Shown piece after piece: positions 1 through 18,731 of a DNA stretch of 64,000 bases (positions within the stretch are counted from its first letter, which is position 1; each line of letters starts with the position of its first letter). Below the pieces are notes generated by a model. The model ran no database searches, was not told the DNA's origin, and saw only the letters and a program-made list of their open reading frames with translations. Made by a program: the position numbers and the translations under genes. Origin of the DNA: Ianthella basta (lineage: Eukaryota; Porifera; Demospongiae; Verongiida; Ianthellidae); the NCBI GenBank assembly GCA_964019415.1, contig OZ025886.1:4405701-4469700 (forward strand). The letters run 5' to 3'.

Positions 1-301
1 CTGCCATTTACTACCACAGTCTACAGTGGAACATGTACAAGACAGCCACCTGTGGGCCAGTTCTAGCTGACCTTTTTAGAGAGGTAGCTGCTCTACAGAG
101 GTAGATTGCAATGTTTTAGTGCCATTTGGGAACTGGGAGGCTGGCTGTATTAGAGAGGTGGCTGCCTAACACAGTGACCATCACACTGCCCATGTGAAAG
201 GGGATTTATACATGTTCCACTGTACTACAGCTAACAAACAAATGCGTGTGTTCACTTATATTGTCTGACTCTTGTTGTGTTTGGGATCATCCTTTACTCA
301 G

Positions 302-461
302 TACTCCTCAGCATCTGTTCAATGTGCCTTCAGTGTCACCAGAAGGAGAAGACAATCATGTCTTCCTTGCTCACAGTCACACTCTAAACTCCTCCACACG
401 ACAGCATAGGCACTGGAGGTGTAGCCAGGAGGAAAGCCCTCTAATTCCCTGGGAGGAGTGA
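302..461 (+). CDS. 3' terminal exon, unrecognised plus-strand gene (unit A copy)
   Basis: An AG acceptor after a T-rich stretch (tttactcag) opens a frame of about 52 codons ending in TGA at 459-461, with C-terminal residues PLIPWEE. The unit B counterpart at 33558-33717 keeps the same frame and the same last residues with only a few substitutions, which suggests coding constraint. No known domain is recognisable; the segment is rich in Ser, His and Glu. The upstream exons lie left of the window in this unit. By analogy with unit B they would be the plus-strand exons proposed at 28.9-33.0 kb, but the splice phase between those pieces could not be made to fit. It faces the minus-strand small gene tail to tail. 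Confidence 0.35.
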
Positions 462-632
462 TCTTAAGCTGTATTGACCAATTCCTAACGTGCAATATTG
501 AGTCCCTTGATTTCCCAAACACATCAGACCTCACCAATTAATGTGGTAATTAATTTATGGAACACACTGCATTTCACTGAGTATGTGGTTTCATTAATTT
601 AATTGTAGCACTTAAAATTAAAATAATATTTA

Positions 633-999
633 TTATAAGGGCTGGTTCTCCTCGGGTCGCAGGTGCTGCGGTTTGCCAGGGGGTGGAGGGGGCTTCTTGC
701 CTGATTTGCCTTTGCCTTCTGATGTCTTCACTTTGCCCAATTTCTTGTTAAGGTCGGCCATGAAGTTGTCTGCTGACTGTTGAGAGGTAGAGGTCCGTCT
801 TGGCTCAGCACCTGCTCCACCTCTGCCGAGTTGCTTCTTTTGGGAGGCGCTCTTGAGGGGCATGAGTGGGTGATTGCCAAGGCTCTTGTGCACGGTTATA
901 CTTGGCCTTGTCAGAGCCTCCCTTATCCTTTGTTCCAACATACTCCCCTCCTTCAGCCAGTGCTTTCCCCTTCAGTCTCTGCTGAATCATGTCACCCAT
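633..999 (-). pseudogene. small basic proline-rich protein, frameshifted copy A
   Basis: Read on the minus strand it starts MGDMIQQRLK and ends in a Lys/Gly/Pro-rich tail (GKSGKKPPPPPGK, then LRPEENQPL and TAA). The unit B copy at 33907-34275 is one open frame of 122 aa. Here 'ctcttgagg' replaces 'ctcttttgagg' near 850-856, a loss of 2 nt, so the N-terminal half (frame from 999) and the C-terminal half (frame through 633) no longer join. An AATAAA signal on the minus strand (plus 629-634) overlaps the stop codon. I do not recognise the family. In unit B it lies head to head with the NLR; here a 5.25-kb transposon separates the two. Confidence 0.55.
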
Positions 1000-1011
1000 C
1001 TGTTCTGTTGT

Positions 1012-1286
1012 AAAACACAGATGAGGAAGATGGGGTTAGTACAGTGGACCTCCTCATAAAGGACACTTAAGTCAGGACACCTCTCTAATGACAATCCCAG
1101 ACAAAATTAATTTTGGTGTATTGCAAGAAAGGTCGATGACGTAATGTGGATTGCACAACAACGGACGGAAACAGTTGAAGGGACAACTATAAGCGACACA
1201 AGTGACAAAGTTAACGATTGCGCAATAGTAGGCGGGGTGCGGTTGAAGGGACTGTCCCAAACTTATGGCAAATAAGCAATGGAAGG
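1012..1286. promoter_or_regulatory. displaced 5' flank of NLR A
   Basis: This stretch aligns with the unit B sequence between the small minus-strand gene and the NLR ATG (34276-34466), for example 'tctctaatgacaatcccag' and 'ttgcaagaaagg'. It ends at the left edge of the transposon, inside the former NLR start region (ATGGAAGG at 1279-1286). It should therefore hold the ancestral NLR promoter and 5' UTR of unit A, now cut off from the coding sequence. No TATA box is evident. The regulatory role is inferred from position. Confidence 0.5.
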
Positions 1287-1428
1287 TAGTCTTGTACCCA
1301 GCCCCACTTCCGCCCGCCATTTTCATTTAGGCGAGGTGGGTCTGGGGACTATCTGCAAAATCCTTGGCGTCCGATTGCGCAATATCACGTGCTCAGCATC
1401 TGACCTGCATTAGCGCAGATATGGCGTA

Positions 1429-4106
1429 ATGCCCGCCAGCAGCGATTCTGGCTGCTATTTTTGCCCTAACCAAGCTCTCAGTGGACGGAGACGCTATCTC
1501 CATACGCTGATCAAGGATGACGATGTGTCCAGTCTGATGAAGGTGATATGGCCAATGCTTTTTAGTGAAAGACTCTCCCGTGTAACATCAAATTTCGTTT
1601 GCCAATCTTGTTGCCAGCTGTTGGAGACTGCTTCTAATAGATATAAGACTTTTAAATTGGCTGTACGTAGAATTGAGGAAGCTTTTTTAAGTTCGGGGCG
1701 TTTTCCAGCGTCATATCTAACTTCGGCATTTAACATCAATGTGCCGTTGCCCCCGGATGATGAGCGCTCCACTGCTAGCAGCCCAACATTTACAAGAAGT
1801 GAGTTATGTTGAGCACAAATGTGGCAGTCTATAATTCGGTGGCAGTGGCAGTATATAATTCAGTTTATCCTTTAGATTTCTATGTCACATCATAGAAACT
1901 CGACATGCATAAATTTATATAATTATATGACTCCTTAACAGTGGGTATATATATATAGGGCAATTTAAAATGCCCTCCCTGCCCATGGCCATTACATTAT
2001 AACATTAATAATATTAAGCCTTGCCTACTATAATAGTGCGTAAGAGGCCGCCTGTAGATGAGGGAGAAGCTGAGACACCAAAACGAGCAAGAGAGGCTTC
2101 GAATCCATCCACACCTATTGCATCAGCTACAACACCGGGCACCCCACAAAGTGTTGTTACAGTAAGTACATAATTACACTGCTGCAGCAATTTGAACATG
2201 CACTAAAATTAAAGTAATGGCAATATATTGTCTCTGGCTAATACCTATATAGGTTACTATCAGGAAGAAAGGAAAATCAACTCGGACAATAAGATTGAGA
2301 ACACCAGAAAAGGCACTTGGAAAGTCGTTCAAGTATCATGCACCAGCATATACTATTCGGACCATGCTACGCAACCAAGTGTATGCAAATGCCATCAAAT
2401 ATGCATTTAGCTCGGTGAGCTGCATGCGTGCATTATGCTTATAAATTTTACATAGTATACATAACATGTACTGTATTCTGTAATGCATGGCCATGGCTTT
2501 GTATATATATTGCTGAGTGTATTTATATGTATATTCTACACCTGGTCCAATGCATGCACATGTATAGGCCATACGTCAAGAATGCACTCTCTTTGCAAGT
2601 CAGGACAATTGCATGAGAGTAGGAAAGGAAGTACCACCTACTTATTCAGCAGACCACATTTGGGTTGAGTTGTGGTCTAGCATGCCTACCCTTATGGCAG
2701 TCCTGGAGGCAGCATCAGGGAACGTTCGAGGGCGTAAGCAAACCAGTGCGGAGTACAGGAACCGTATCATAATGTCTGTTGCCATTCTCATGAACAGCAG
2801 ATCACCAAAGTCACTCAAGTGTCTGCAAACTATAATGGGATTGACATTGTTTGATGGACATGCAACAAAACGAGTGAGTATAATAATTATATAATAAATG
2901 AAATTAGTAATGTATTTCATATAATTTAAATAAATTCCAACCTAAGCAAGTTACATTTGCACATGCATGCACCTCACATTATCATTATTTTAAAATTTAA
3001 TTTTGAATTTGATCATCTTTACATGCAGACATTCTCAAGGCTGCAAAAGTTCGGCATTTCCATGTCGCACAAGTTTATCAGGAGAATGGTGGGACGATTT
3101 GAGGATGGTTTTGATGAAGAGGTGAAGGTGTGGAAGGAGCAGAGTGAAAAGAGGAGTGAGCCTGCACCCTCATTTATCCTGATTGGAGACAACATTGACA
3201 AGAATGTTGCCCCACGTCACATGAGGCATGACCACCAAGTACAAAGTATCCATTCCTGGCATTGGTGTGCAAGTGAAGATCGATTTGATACATCCACTGT
3301 ATCCATGCAACTCAGAGATCCTGATACCATTTCAGCCAAAGACTATGTGCCATCAGTTCAGGACGTTTCCACATTGCGAGATCACTACATCATTCTTTGT
3401 GCTCGAGTCCTGGTTTCGCGACTGCCGTTCCTTCAGCATTTTCAAGATGCAGTGCCCAAACATATCCAGCATGAGCTTTCACATGAAATGGCCAAAAAGT
3501 CAAATGTGGTATGTATATATATATGACAGTATAGTATGCGTACATGTACTATCATGCTAAAACAAATTTACTTCAGCTCTTAATACCATTTTCATTTTGG
3601 CACAAACTTTAAAGTAGTAATATTTTACTGGACAAACTTCTGTTACAAATTTTGTATAGGTACCACTTGGAGTCATTCCTCACAATGAAAACAAAAATGA
3701 AGAGCTCCTCATCATTCTGCGGGAAATGATGAAATACGTTCCAAGCGACAGTGGGAAGTATAAAACTTGCATCTTACAAGGTGATCAGCTGACGACTGAA
3801 CGAACACGAAGCCTTCAGATGTTGCGAGCTACGTCAGCAACTCACGAAGATCGATTAGACGGACTCCAACCGAGTCATGCTGACTGGCATGCTGAAGTCA
3901 CTTTCTTGCAGGTTAGTGTCAGTATAGCTCTTCTTACACCTAGCGGTATGCATACAGTCACATATTCCCCTGGTCGCCAACACCGGGCATGCCATGTCAC
4001 TAGTAGTGTACTTCAGTCCTTAAATGCAGATGCCTACATAGGCTGGCTACACAAGCAGAAAGTAAAGCTGACTGCAGATCACAAATTCAAGCAACTGCTT
4101 GCGTGA
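1429..4106 (+). CDS. transposase-like multi-exon gene of the DNA transposon
   Basis: Six exon-like segments can be followed: about 1429-1799 (start ATG 1429), 2029-2161, 2254-2412, 2571-2873, 3029-3508 and 3660-3911, most bounded by AG and GT. The first has a Cys-rich module (CYFC near residue 9 and CQSCCQ near residue 58) like a zinc-binding DNA-recognition domain. The second is a Ser/Pro/Thr-rich linker with a basic patch. The fifth carries GDNIDKNVAPRHMR and HSWHW, and the last GDQLTTERTR and DRLDGLQPSHADWHAE. These acidic motifs look like a DDE-type transposase core. After 3911 the frame reads through to a stop at 4104-4106, where further catalytic exons would be expected, so the 3' part may be deleted. 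The family assignment is an inference. Confidence 0.6.
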
Positions 4107-4341
4107 CTTATAACTCATGCACCCTCACACAATTGAAAATTTTTTTAAGCAGGTCATGCACTTTTGAATTTAAATTGACCATTGTCATGCAGATCAACAT
4201 TGTATAATTATATACAATGTCATGCTTTACAATGTACAATAATGTATGTATTATACGTATTATACATTTTTGTGTGTGCATGATCATGAGCAAATTAAAT
4301 TCAATAGTCCAATCAATTTAAATGTGCATTGTCAATAAAAT
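4107..4341. other. AT-rich intergenic spacer inside the transposon
   Basis: About 235 bp between the convergent transposase and helicase genes. It is AT-rich and holds 'caataaaa' near 4332 on the plus strand, a possible polyadenylation signal for the transposase gene. No coding sequence is evident. Confidence 0.5.
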
Positions 4342-6310
4342 TTAGTCCTGGTAAAAAGTATCAATAATGTCTACTAAGGCACATGCATCACGACTAGCCA
4401 GTGATGGGCACAAATGTTGAATGTCTAGTGAAGAGTAAATTGTGTTGTGATTGTCAACTATAGTCTCGATCATTCCATCTGTTAAAGCTGTCAAAAGTTC
4501 AACAGTACTTGCTGTCAAACTTGCTCCTACTAGTGTACTGGATTGAAGTGATATTCTGAGCTGGTCCACTCTGTGAAGGAGGATCCTTTGTCGAAGATTG
4601 CGAATTTCAGTCCCTGTCAATCGGGGTCGAGCCACTGCAACTGGCACTCCATGTTCAGGTGGCAGCGGGCCTGGAGGTGGACCACGTCGACCATCCACAC
4701 ATGATGAGCAGGGGCACAACTTCTCACATATATCACAGCAACTGCAAAAGGTTGAGGATGGTTTCACAACGAGTCTTCCTTCTGTAAAAGGTGCCATGAG
4801 CATCTTTCTTCTGCAACAATCTTTTCCCCTGCAATAAGCCACCATGTCTTCATCAACATTGCGCATGTTACGTGCACGGAAGAGAGTGGCTACAGCATCA
4901 TGACCATCCCTTCCACAGCGACCAACCTCTTGAACATACATAGCCAATGTACTTGGTGATCCCCAATGAAATACTTGGTATATGTTGGGACAATCAATCC
5001 CCATTCCAAAGGCACAAGTTGCGACCACTACACGAACTACCCCATTTGGCACTACGAATGATCGCAGGATGGCAGTCTTCAAGTTATCATCTGTACATGC
5101 ATCGTACTTCTCGATCAGTCGTCCTTTGCTTCTACCATCTTCATCTCGGATGGTCAGCTTACCCCCGACACGCAAAACAAGATCTTGATACACATTCAGC
5201 AAGTCTGTGTACGACTGGCAGTAGATCAGAGTCTTGGTATATTCAACTCCCATGCCCAAAACATTGTCTGCAATTGGCTTGGTAAGAACTGCCAAACCCC
5301 CAACTCCTACATCCTTGACAACATACTTGATGTTATTTTGGAGTGGCACTTTGGACAAGATGTAGCTGTCGCAACTCATTTCTAAGGATTTCATTATCCT
5401 TTGTCGAGTAGATACTGTGGCAGTTGCTGTCAATGCCATGACATTCCGTCCTCTCTCCAGGGTGGACCTAATCATACCAATGTTGCAATATTCTTTACGA
5501 AAATCTTTACCCCTGCAAATAACAAACAGAAGTACAAATGAATCCAATATCATAACTATCACTTGGTTATACTGTACATCTGTACCAGTCATACACAAAT
5601 CATAATATTATATACATCTAAGATGTAACTTTGACATAATCCGAAATAGCTGTAAGCGAACCACCTAGTTTTATAGTATAGCTGACCAAGAAGGTAATAT
5701 GCATGTTGATATCATTCCACTAGTACTATTACTAAAGCTGAAGCTATAATAGCTAAACTGATTGCAGCCTCACCATTCTTCAATGCAATGTGACTCATCA
5801 ACAGCCAAGCCAACTAAATTGTTGACAAAGACTTCGGTTAGAAGCATTTCTCTGCAACTGCACAGGGTCTCCGGACTACAAAACACAAGTTGATGGTCTC
5901 CATGAGTTATTTCTTCCATAATCTCCTGGCAATGAACCCTGGACCTGAGCATCAGGCACTTCAAACCCTTATTTCTCGACTTGATCCATCATCAAGCTGA
6001 TTAAAGGTGATACAACGATCATCATACTCCGGTGGTTGTAGGGGATACCAAGATAGGTCCTCAATAAGTCCACAACACAAGGAATGAGCACGAAACAAAG
6101 AGATTTCCCGCTACCGGTCGGCATTGAAACAAATACATCTCTACCCTGTAAGAATGCGAGTACAGCACCTAGTTGCTCATCTTTAACACTGACATATCCC
6201 ATACTTTCCGCGGCCTTCCTGACAAGTCCATCAAGCTCCGACTTCTCCACATCCTTGCTCAAAAAAGAAACAGTTACTTTAACTTCGCTGGCCGACATAT
6301 ACGCCTGCAT
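4342..6310 (-). pseudogene. RecQ-like SF2 DNA helicase, transposon-borne, frameshifted
   Basis: Three minus-strand exons: 6310 to about 5967, 5964-5770 and 5512-4342. Exon 1 has Walker A MPTGSGKSLCF and motif Ia VVSPLISLMMDQV. Exon 2 has the DExH box as DESHC and ends EEW; it splices in phase to GKDFR in exon 3, a typical RecQ junction. Exon 3 contains MALTATAT, ATCAFGMGID and motif VI QEVGRCGRDG, followed by a Cys-rich RecQ-type zinc site (CRRK, CCDICEKLC). Between QVEK and GLKCLML, near 5965, the frame shifts by one base and creates a TAA, so the protein is broken. The helicase would unwind 3'-5' DNA, plausibly during transposition. It faces the transposase gene, which is why I treat it as cargo rather than a host RecQ gene. 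Confidence 0.85.
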
Positions 6311-6537
6311 GGTTCACAATAAAAGACACTCGGCAAAACGTCGTCTGGCATGCGGTAAGAGTCTATCCTTCGACTTTCACGTGATACCATGTGACTGTTG
6401 CGCAAGAAATGACAATTCTGCGATTTGATTGGCCACCAGGAGATTCGCTGGTGACGCCAAGGATTTTGCAGATAGTCCCCAGACCCACCTCGCCTAAATG
6501 AAAATGGCGGGCGGAAGTGGGGCTGGGTACGAGACTA

Positions 6538-14086
<7,549 letters not shown>

Positions 14087-14441
14087 ATACCAGTTCTTTT
14101 GTAACTAGCTATATACATTATCGCCGAGCAGCTATGGATCTGGAGTTTTGGTGGTTGGTTTTACATTCTGTACTCAGACAAATTAATGTAACATGTAATT
14201 ATAACTGCATCTTCTTGACCTTTTTCATATACTGTTCTAGTGTGTATGCTTTTGTGTTTTGAAGGCAGTGCGCATGTGTGCCTATGTAATGAGATTCATT
14301 GTCCCTTGTAAGTGAAACCCCAATAGTCACATGGTTGTTCCGCGTGACGATTACGTCAATGGTCATTTCGGGATGTAGACGTTTATACAGTTATTTAACG
14401 CATGTTCCAGTATTAATTCACTTTTGCTCCAAAAGCAGAAG
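14087..14441. other. spacer between NLR A and the JMY/WHAMM-like gene
   Basis: 355 bp of NLR A 3' flank and promoter region of the next gene. Unit B has about 1.03 kb here, including two AATAAA signals at 61771-61786 that are missing from the shorter unit A version. No AATAAA is visible in this spacer, so transcription termination of NLR A may have been affected. Confidence 0.4.
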
Positions 14442-15610
14442 ATGGAGAGTCACAGCAGTTTGGACGAAGCCAGTTCGTTCCAGTCAAGGAGGACTATTTC
14501 TCTGTGCCACCGTCTTACAATGGCGAGTCCTCGTACAATTTCGCTGTCAGCGAAGGCAGCACGGTGTCCCATGTCCGCGTGGCTGTTGAGGGCCTCTCGG
14601 AGGACTTCCCTGATGCTCCGAACTCCATCGAAAGCGATTTCAGTTTTGAGAAGCTTTCCAGCGGCCCTGAATGAAGCGGCCCAGTATGTCGCAGAGTGTG
14701 ATGATGGTGAGAAGTTGGCTGCGGCGCAAGAGGAAAGTGAGTACCACAAAGAGTACACTGCCTCGAAGGAGAAACTGGATGAGCTCCTCTTAGAGCGGTT
14801 CCAGGAAGAGGCAGAGAGAGCTGAGCTGAGGTTGTCACGTACCGTGCGCTTCTTGCCATGGCCAAAGTGGAGGAGGGTCAAGCCAAGTACAGAGTGAAGA
14901 AAGTGAGTTGTCCTTGATTGTCTCAGAAGACTACTGTTGTCAATAGTGCTTTCTATAAGCCTAATACTAGCTGTGAGATGGACTATGTCACTATGTACAG
15001 TAGTTGTTCTGTGTAATGTTGTTATAAGTGGTCATTGCTGTGTGCAGCAGGTCTTGATATGAACTTTATCACACTGGTGCTAGGGGAGATGTACAGGACT
15101 GTTAGAGGCCCTTATAGTCAGAGCACACTGTTTCCAATTGGTTGTATCCTCATATAGCAGTGCTTGAACACTTGAATCTGATATTTGATGTGCTAACTTA
15201 GTTATACTGAACTTGAGCATAAAATACGTGTAAGCCATCGCCATGGTAACCTTCATGCCCTAGTAACCATGTCATTTCAGGTGTTTCATGCTTGCTGTGT
15301 TTGATAGCTCGGCACACATGATGAATCACACACTGCCCTAGTCTCGCGTAGCCAGACCGCCATTTTCACTCTGACTCCGCCCTCTGTGAGACTAACACTG
15401 CCCTCTGTATGTGAGAGCTGTCTGTGTGTAATGTAGGCATGTATGTGACGGTGGTTGGTGAGGTGTTTGTGTCTGACTTGTGTTTTGTGTAGAAAGAGCT
15501 GGAGGCTGCTGCTAAGGAGTGCCACAAGGATGCCTTGGCCTCTGTGACAGCCAACATGGAGAGGAGCTATGCAGCACACATGGCAGCGGAAAGGGTGTGT
15601 GTGTGTGTGT

Positions 15611-15672
<62 letters not shown>

Positions 15673-15745
15673 GTGTGTGTGTGTGGTGTGTGTGTGTGGT
15701 GTGTGTGTGTGTGGTGTGTGGTGTGTGTGTGTGGTGTGTGTGTGT

Positions 15746-15784
<39 letters not shown>

Positions 15785-15815
15785 GTGTGTGTGTGTGGTG
15801 TGTGTGTGTGGTGTG

Positions 15816-15846
<31 letters not shown>

Positions 15847-17067
15847 TGTGGTGTGTGTGTGTGTGGTGTGTGGTGTGTGTGTGTGGTGTGTGTGTGTGGT
15901 GTGTGTGTGTGTGTGTGTGGTGTGTGTGTGTGTGTGTGTATGTGTGTGTCTGTGTGTGTGTGTGTGTGGTGTGTGTGTGTGCGTGTGTGCGTGTGTATGT
16001 GTACAGTTAGGATCCAAGCTGCTCTTGAGAAGTGCTGGCTGTAATGTGTGTGTGCTTGTGGATTGCACATCTCTGTAGAAGGAGACCCTGATGAAGAAGG
16101 TGGAACAAGAACATAAGCAGGAGATGAAGCTATCCCGGCTTCAAGCAGTGCAGAGGGTGAAGCAGTACAAACAAGTGAGTACAGTGGAGGGCAAATGCAT
16201 TAGTGAGGGCAGAGGGCAGAGACAACTGGAGTTGCGAGCTATCAGAGTGCGTGTGTGTCCACTACTTGTTTCTGTGTTTGCCTATGCAGGGAGTGCAGTC
16301 AAAGAAGGACACACCAAAGGGTTATGTCCCACCGTGGAAGAGAGTGCATGAGAAGCAAACAAAGGATGGCAGCAAGTCTTCTCCCAAGCCAGCCGAGTCC
16401 ATGACAGCCTCTCGGATGTCCAGCCTCAGTGAGCATGCCAGTGTCAAGCCTAGGAAGACACCTTTGTCCAGTGGTGCTGCACCTTTGAGGAAGACAGGCT
16501 CAAGGAGTGCGGCTGGAGACCCTCTCTCCAGTGTCCGCCCAGACCAGGCCTTGCCCCTAGACCAGAACACCTTGATGAGACTGCTGCAGAGTATGCAACT
16601 CCAGGTGCAGCAGAAATCAATTAGCCCCTTTGTGCCCACACCCCCAGTGCCAGTCACACCCCCTCAACCCCCGCCCCCACCACCACCTGCTCCACCCCCA
16701 CCCCCTCCTGTATCTGTTCCCACTCCAACTCCAAATCCACACCCAAAGACAACTGAAGTCAAAGTGGAAACGACAAAGCCCCCATGCACTGCCCCCCAAG
16801 CCGGGATCAGCATTGAAGACATTATGAACATACGACTCAAGAAATCAAACTTGGGACAGAGTATCCGTGTGTCCAAGCAGGCGCTGTCCACAGGACGAGG
16901 TGAAGCTGATAAGGAGTGGAGGAGACCCTGAGAGGCTGTCACTGACTGACCCGCACCACGCGGCCTTGAAGAAGAGAGTGGCAGAGGTCAGGTTGAGGGT
17001 TGCCCCAGATCCAGATGATAACCATGGCGACGAAGGTGTCACCAGGGATGACGATGACTGGGCATAG
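14442..17067 (+). pseudogene. JMY/WHAMM-like Arp2/3 activator, decayed copy A
   Basis: Exon 1 (14442-14902) begins like the unit B copy (MESHSSLDE) but lacks one A after 'gacga', which shifts the frame. It has also lost about 475, 139 and 184 bp relative to unit B, at roughly 14658, 14844 and 14878. Later exons look intact: 15493-15594 and 16079-16174 (charged coiled coil), then 16290 onward. That last exon holds a long polyproline run (PPPPPPPAPPPPPP) and a WH2-like motif (IEDIMNIRLKKS). Shifted by one base, the DNA then encodes a C-like segment (LTDPHHAALKKRVAEVR) and an acidic tail ending DDDDWA and TAG, typical of a VCA Arp2/3-activating end. An intact family member would nucleate branched actin. 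The family call rests on module order and motifs read by eye. Confidence 0.6.
15595..16003. repeat. (GT)n microsatellite in an intron of the JMY/WHAMM-like gene A
   Basis: About 400 bp of GT repeats with regular GGTGTG interruptions directly after the GT donor of exon 2. A related tract at 30394-30598 precedes the truncated third copy of the next exon. The Cys/Val-rich open frames are artefacts. Confidence 0.95.
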
Positions 17068-17267
17068 CATGGCACAACCAGTGCAATCCCATTTCAGCTC
17101 ATTGTATATGTAATTACACACCCTGAGCAGGTCTGGGGTATTGATTTCTTTTTTATTCAGACTGTCCAATTCTGTTCTATCTGCACAGTGTAATTCTGCC
17201 TTTTGAACTGGAGCATGTGATCTGGATGGATTGTGAAGAACATGGGTCACAACTTGTGACATGTTCT

Positions 17268-17301
17268 TACACGTACTACTTGTGACTCGCAAGTAGTACG
17301 T
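17268..17301. other. perfect 14-bp stem hairpin downstream of the JMY/WHAMM-like gene A
   Basis: ACACGTACTACTTG is followed by a 7-base loop and then CAAGTAGTACGTGT, a perfect inverted repeat. It lies between the plus-strand stop at 17067 and the TIMM44 stop at 17731. It could be a cruciform, a fold-back remnant or an RNA structure; nothing in the sequence decides. The rest of 17068-17730 shows no gene. Confidence 0.5.
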
Positions 17302-17730
17302 GTTTGACTGACACACTTCCGCCTCTAACTCCCCAGCCTCTTCGCACAGTTGTGTATAAAGGATACAGTGTGCTTGCCACCACCCCATCTTCTGCATACA
17401 GTCCCTATTCTGATGTTACCGGACTGTGTGAGATGGCAGGCTACCCTGTGCACACAGCTTGCACTACACTATTCACAACAACACATCTCTACAATGTGCC
17501 GATGAATCAAGCAATCTACAGTGATTGCAACCATAAAATGTGCCTTCACCAATAATGTGTAATGCTGCATGAGGGGATGGTCCACAAATAGTATGATAAT
17601 CACAATAAGAAGCAGAAGTTGTCACATGACATGTCATTTGATGGTCACATGACACATCACATTACATATACCTAACAGTACATATGCATGCACAATAACA
17701 TGTATTAAAACGACTCCATAAATAAATGAG

Positions 17731-18634
17731 TCACACAAGCAGCTTTCCCGTGTGTTGTATGGCAAACTCCATCACACGCCACGCTGTCTTGTGATAATAA
17801 ATAGATAGGTCCCTACACAACGCCCACACGTACATCACATTCTCAATGTTGCCCTGGAGGAGAGGGGAAGGGGAGGAAGAAAGAGTACTGTTAAGGACTG
17901 CCATGCGACATCACCAATATTTACAACTAGACAAAGCTACTTCCACACTCTACTGTATTCTCAGCATACAAGCTCTTCCCATCCCTTCCATCCCTTCCAT
18001 CCCCTCCCATCCCCTCCCATTTCCTCCTGTCCCCTCCTGTCTCCTCCCATCTCCTCCCATCCCCTCCTGTCCCCTCCCCTCCCTGTGGCCGTGCTCAGTG
18101 TCGGTGGGGCTAACCTCTCCACCCTCCACAATCTCTCCTTTGGCATTTCGCACTATCATCAGTTGTTGGGCTGAGAAGGTGAGAATGAGGACCGGACCCT
18201 GTTCCAGGACCTTCGCCATGGCAATCTAATGGTGGATGGAAGGGGGACAGGGCAGTGTGTGCGCGCGTGTGTGTACATATGTGCATGCATGTATGTGTGT
18301 CACAGTGTGTGTGTCCTCACATCAACGTCTCTAACGTCCAACACTTTACAGTCCATTTTCCTTCCAACTGACGAGTGTTGCTCAATCTGAGCTACCAACA
18401 TATTGTAGGCCTGGACAAACAACAACAACAACCAACAAACATGACACATCACATCACCCCCCCCCCCCCCCCACCCCGTACCAGGACTAAGCACTCACTG
18501 GTGTGTGGCACCAGTCCTTTAGCACCTCAAGCTTCCCTTGCAAGAAGGCCTGAACATTTAGAGAGAGAGACATTGCTATAGTGATAAAATGTAGGTCACT
18601 ACCATATGCCATTGCACACTCGCACGCACGTAGG

Positions 18635-18731
<97 letters not shown>

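Larger units (their letters stand above)
1287..6537. mobile_element. 5.25-kb TIR DNA transposon carrying a DDE-type transposase and a RecQ-like helicase
   Basis: The terminal inverted repeats span about 85 bp (1287-1371 and about 6453-6537), begin TAGTCTYGTACCCAGCC, and are almost identical. Both sides are flanked by the same 8 bp, ATGGAAGG (1279-1286 and 6538-6545), a perfect target-site duplication. Inside are two convergent gene sets: a multi-exon transposase-like gene on the plus strand and a RecQ-like helicase on the minus strand. The near-identical TIRs and perfect duplication argue for recent insertion. The 8-bp duplication and cargo recall Academ- or Zisupton/KDZ-like groups, but I cannot assign a superfamily by eye. 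The helicase is frameshifted and the transposase 3' end looks truncated, so the copy is probably not autonomous. Confidence 0.88.

Noticed and set aside
4598..5605. Plus-strand frames over the RecQ helicase
   Set aside because: Antisense shadows of the helicase exons.
15519..16078. Cys/Val and His/Thr repeat proteins across GT/CA tracts (also at 12.9, 18.6, 30.4, 32.5 and 56.9 kb)
   Set aside because: Simple-sequence artefacts; splice sites place these tracts in introns.
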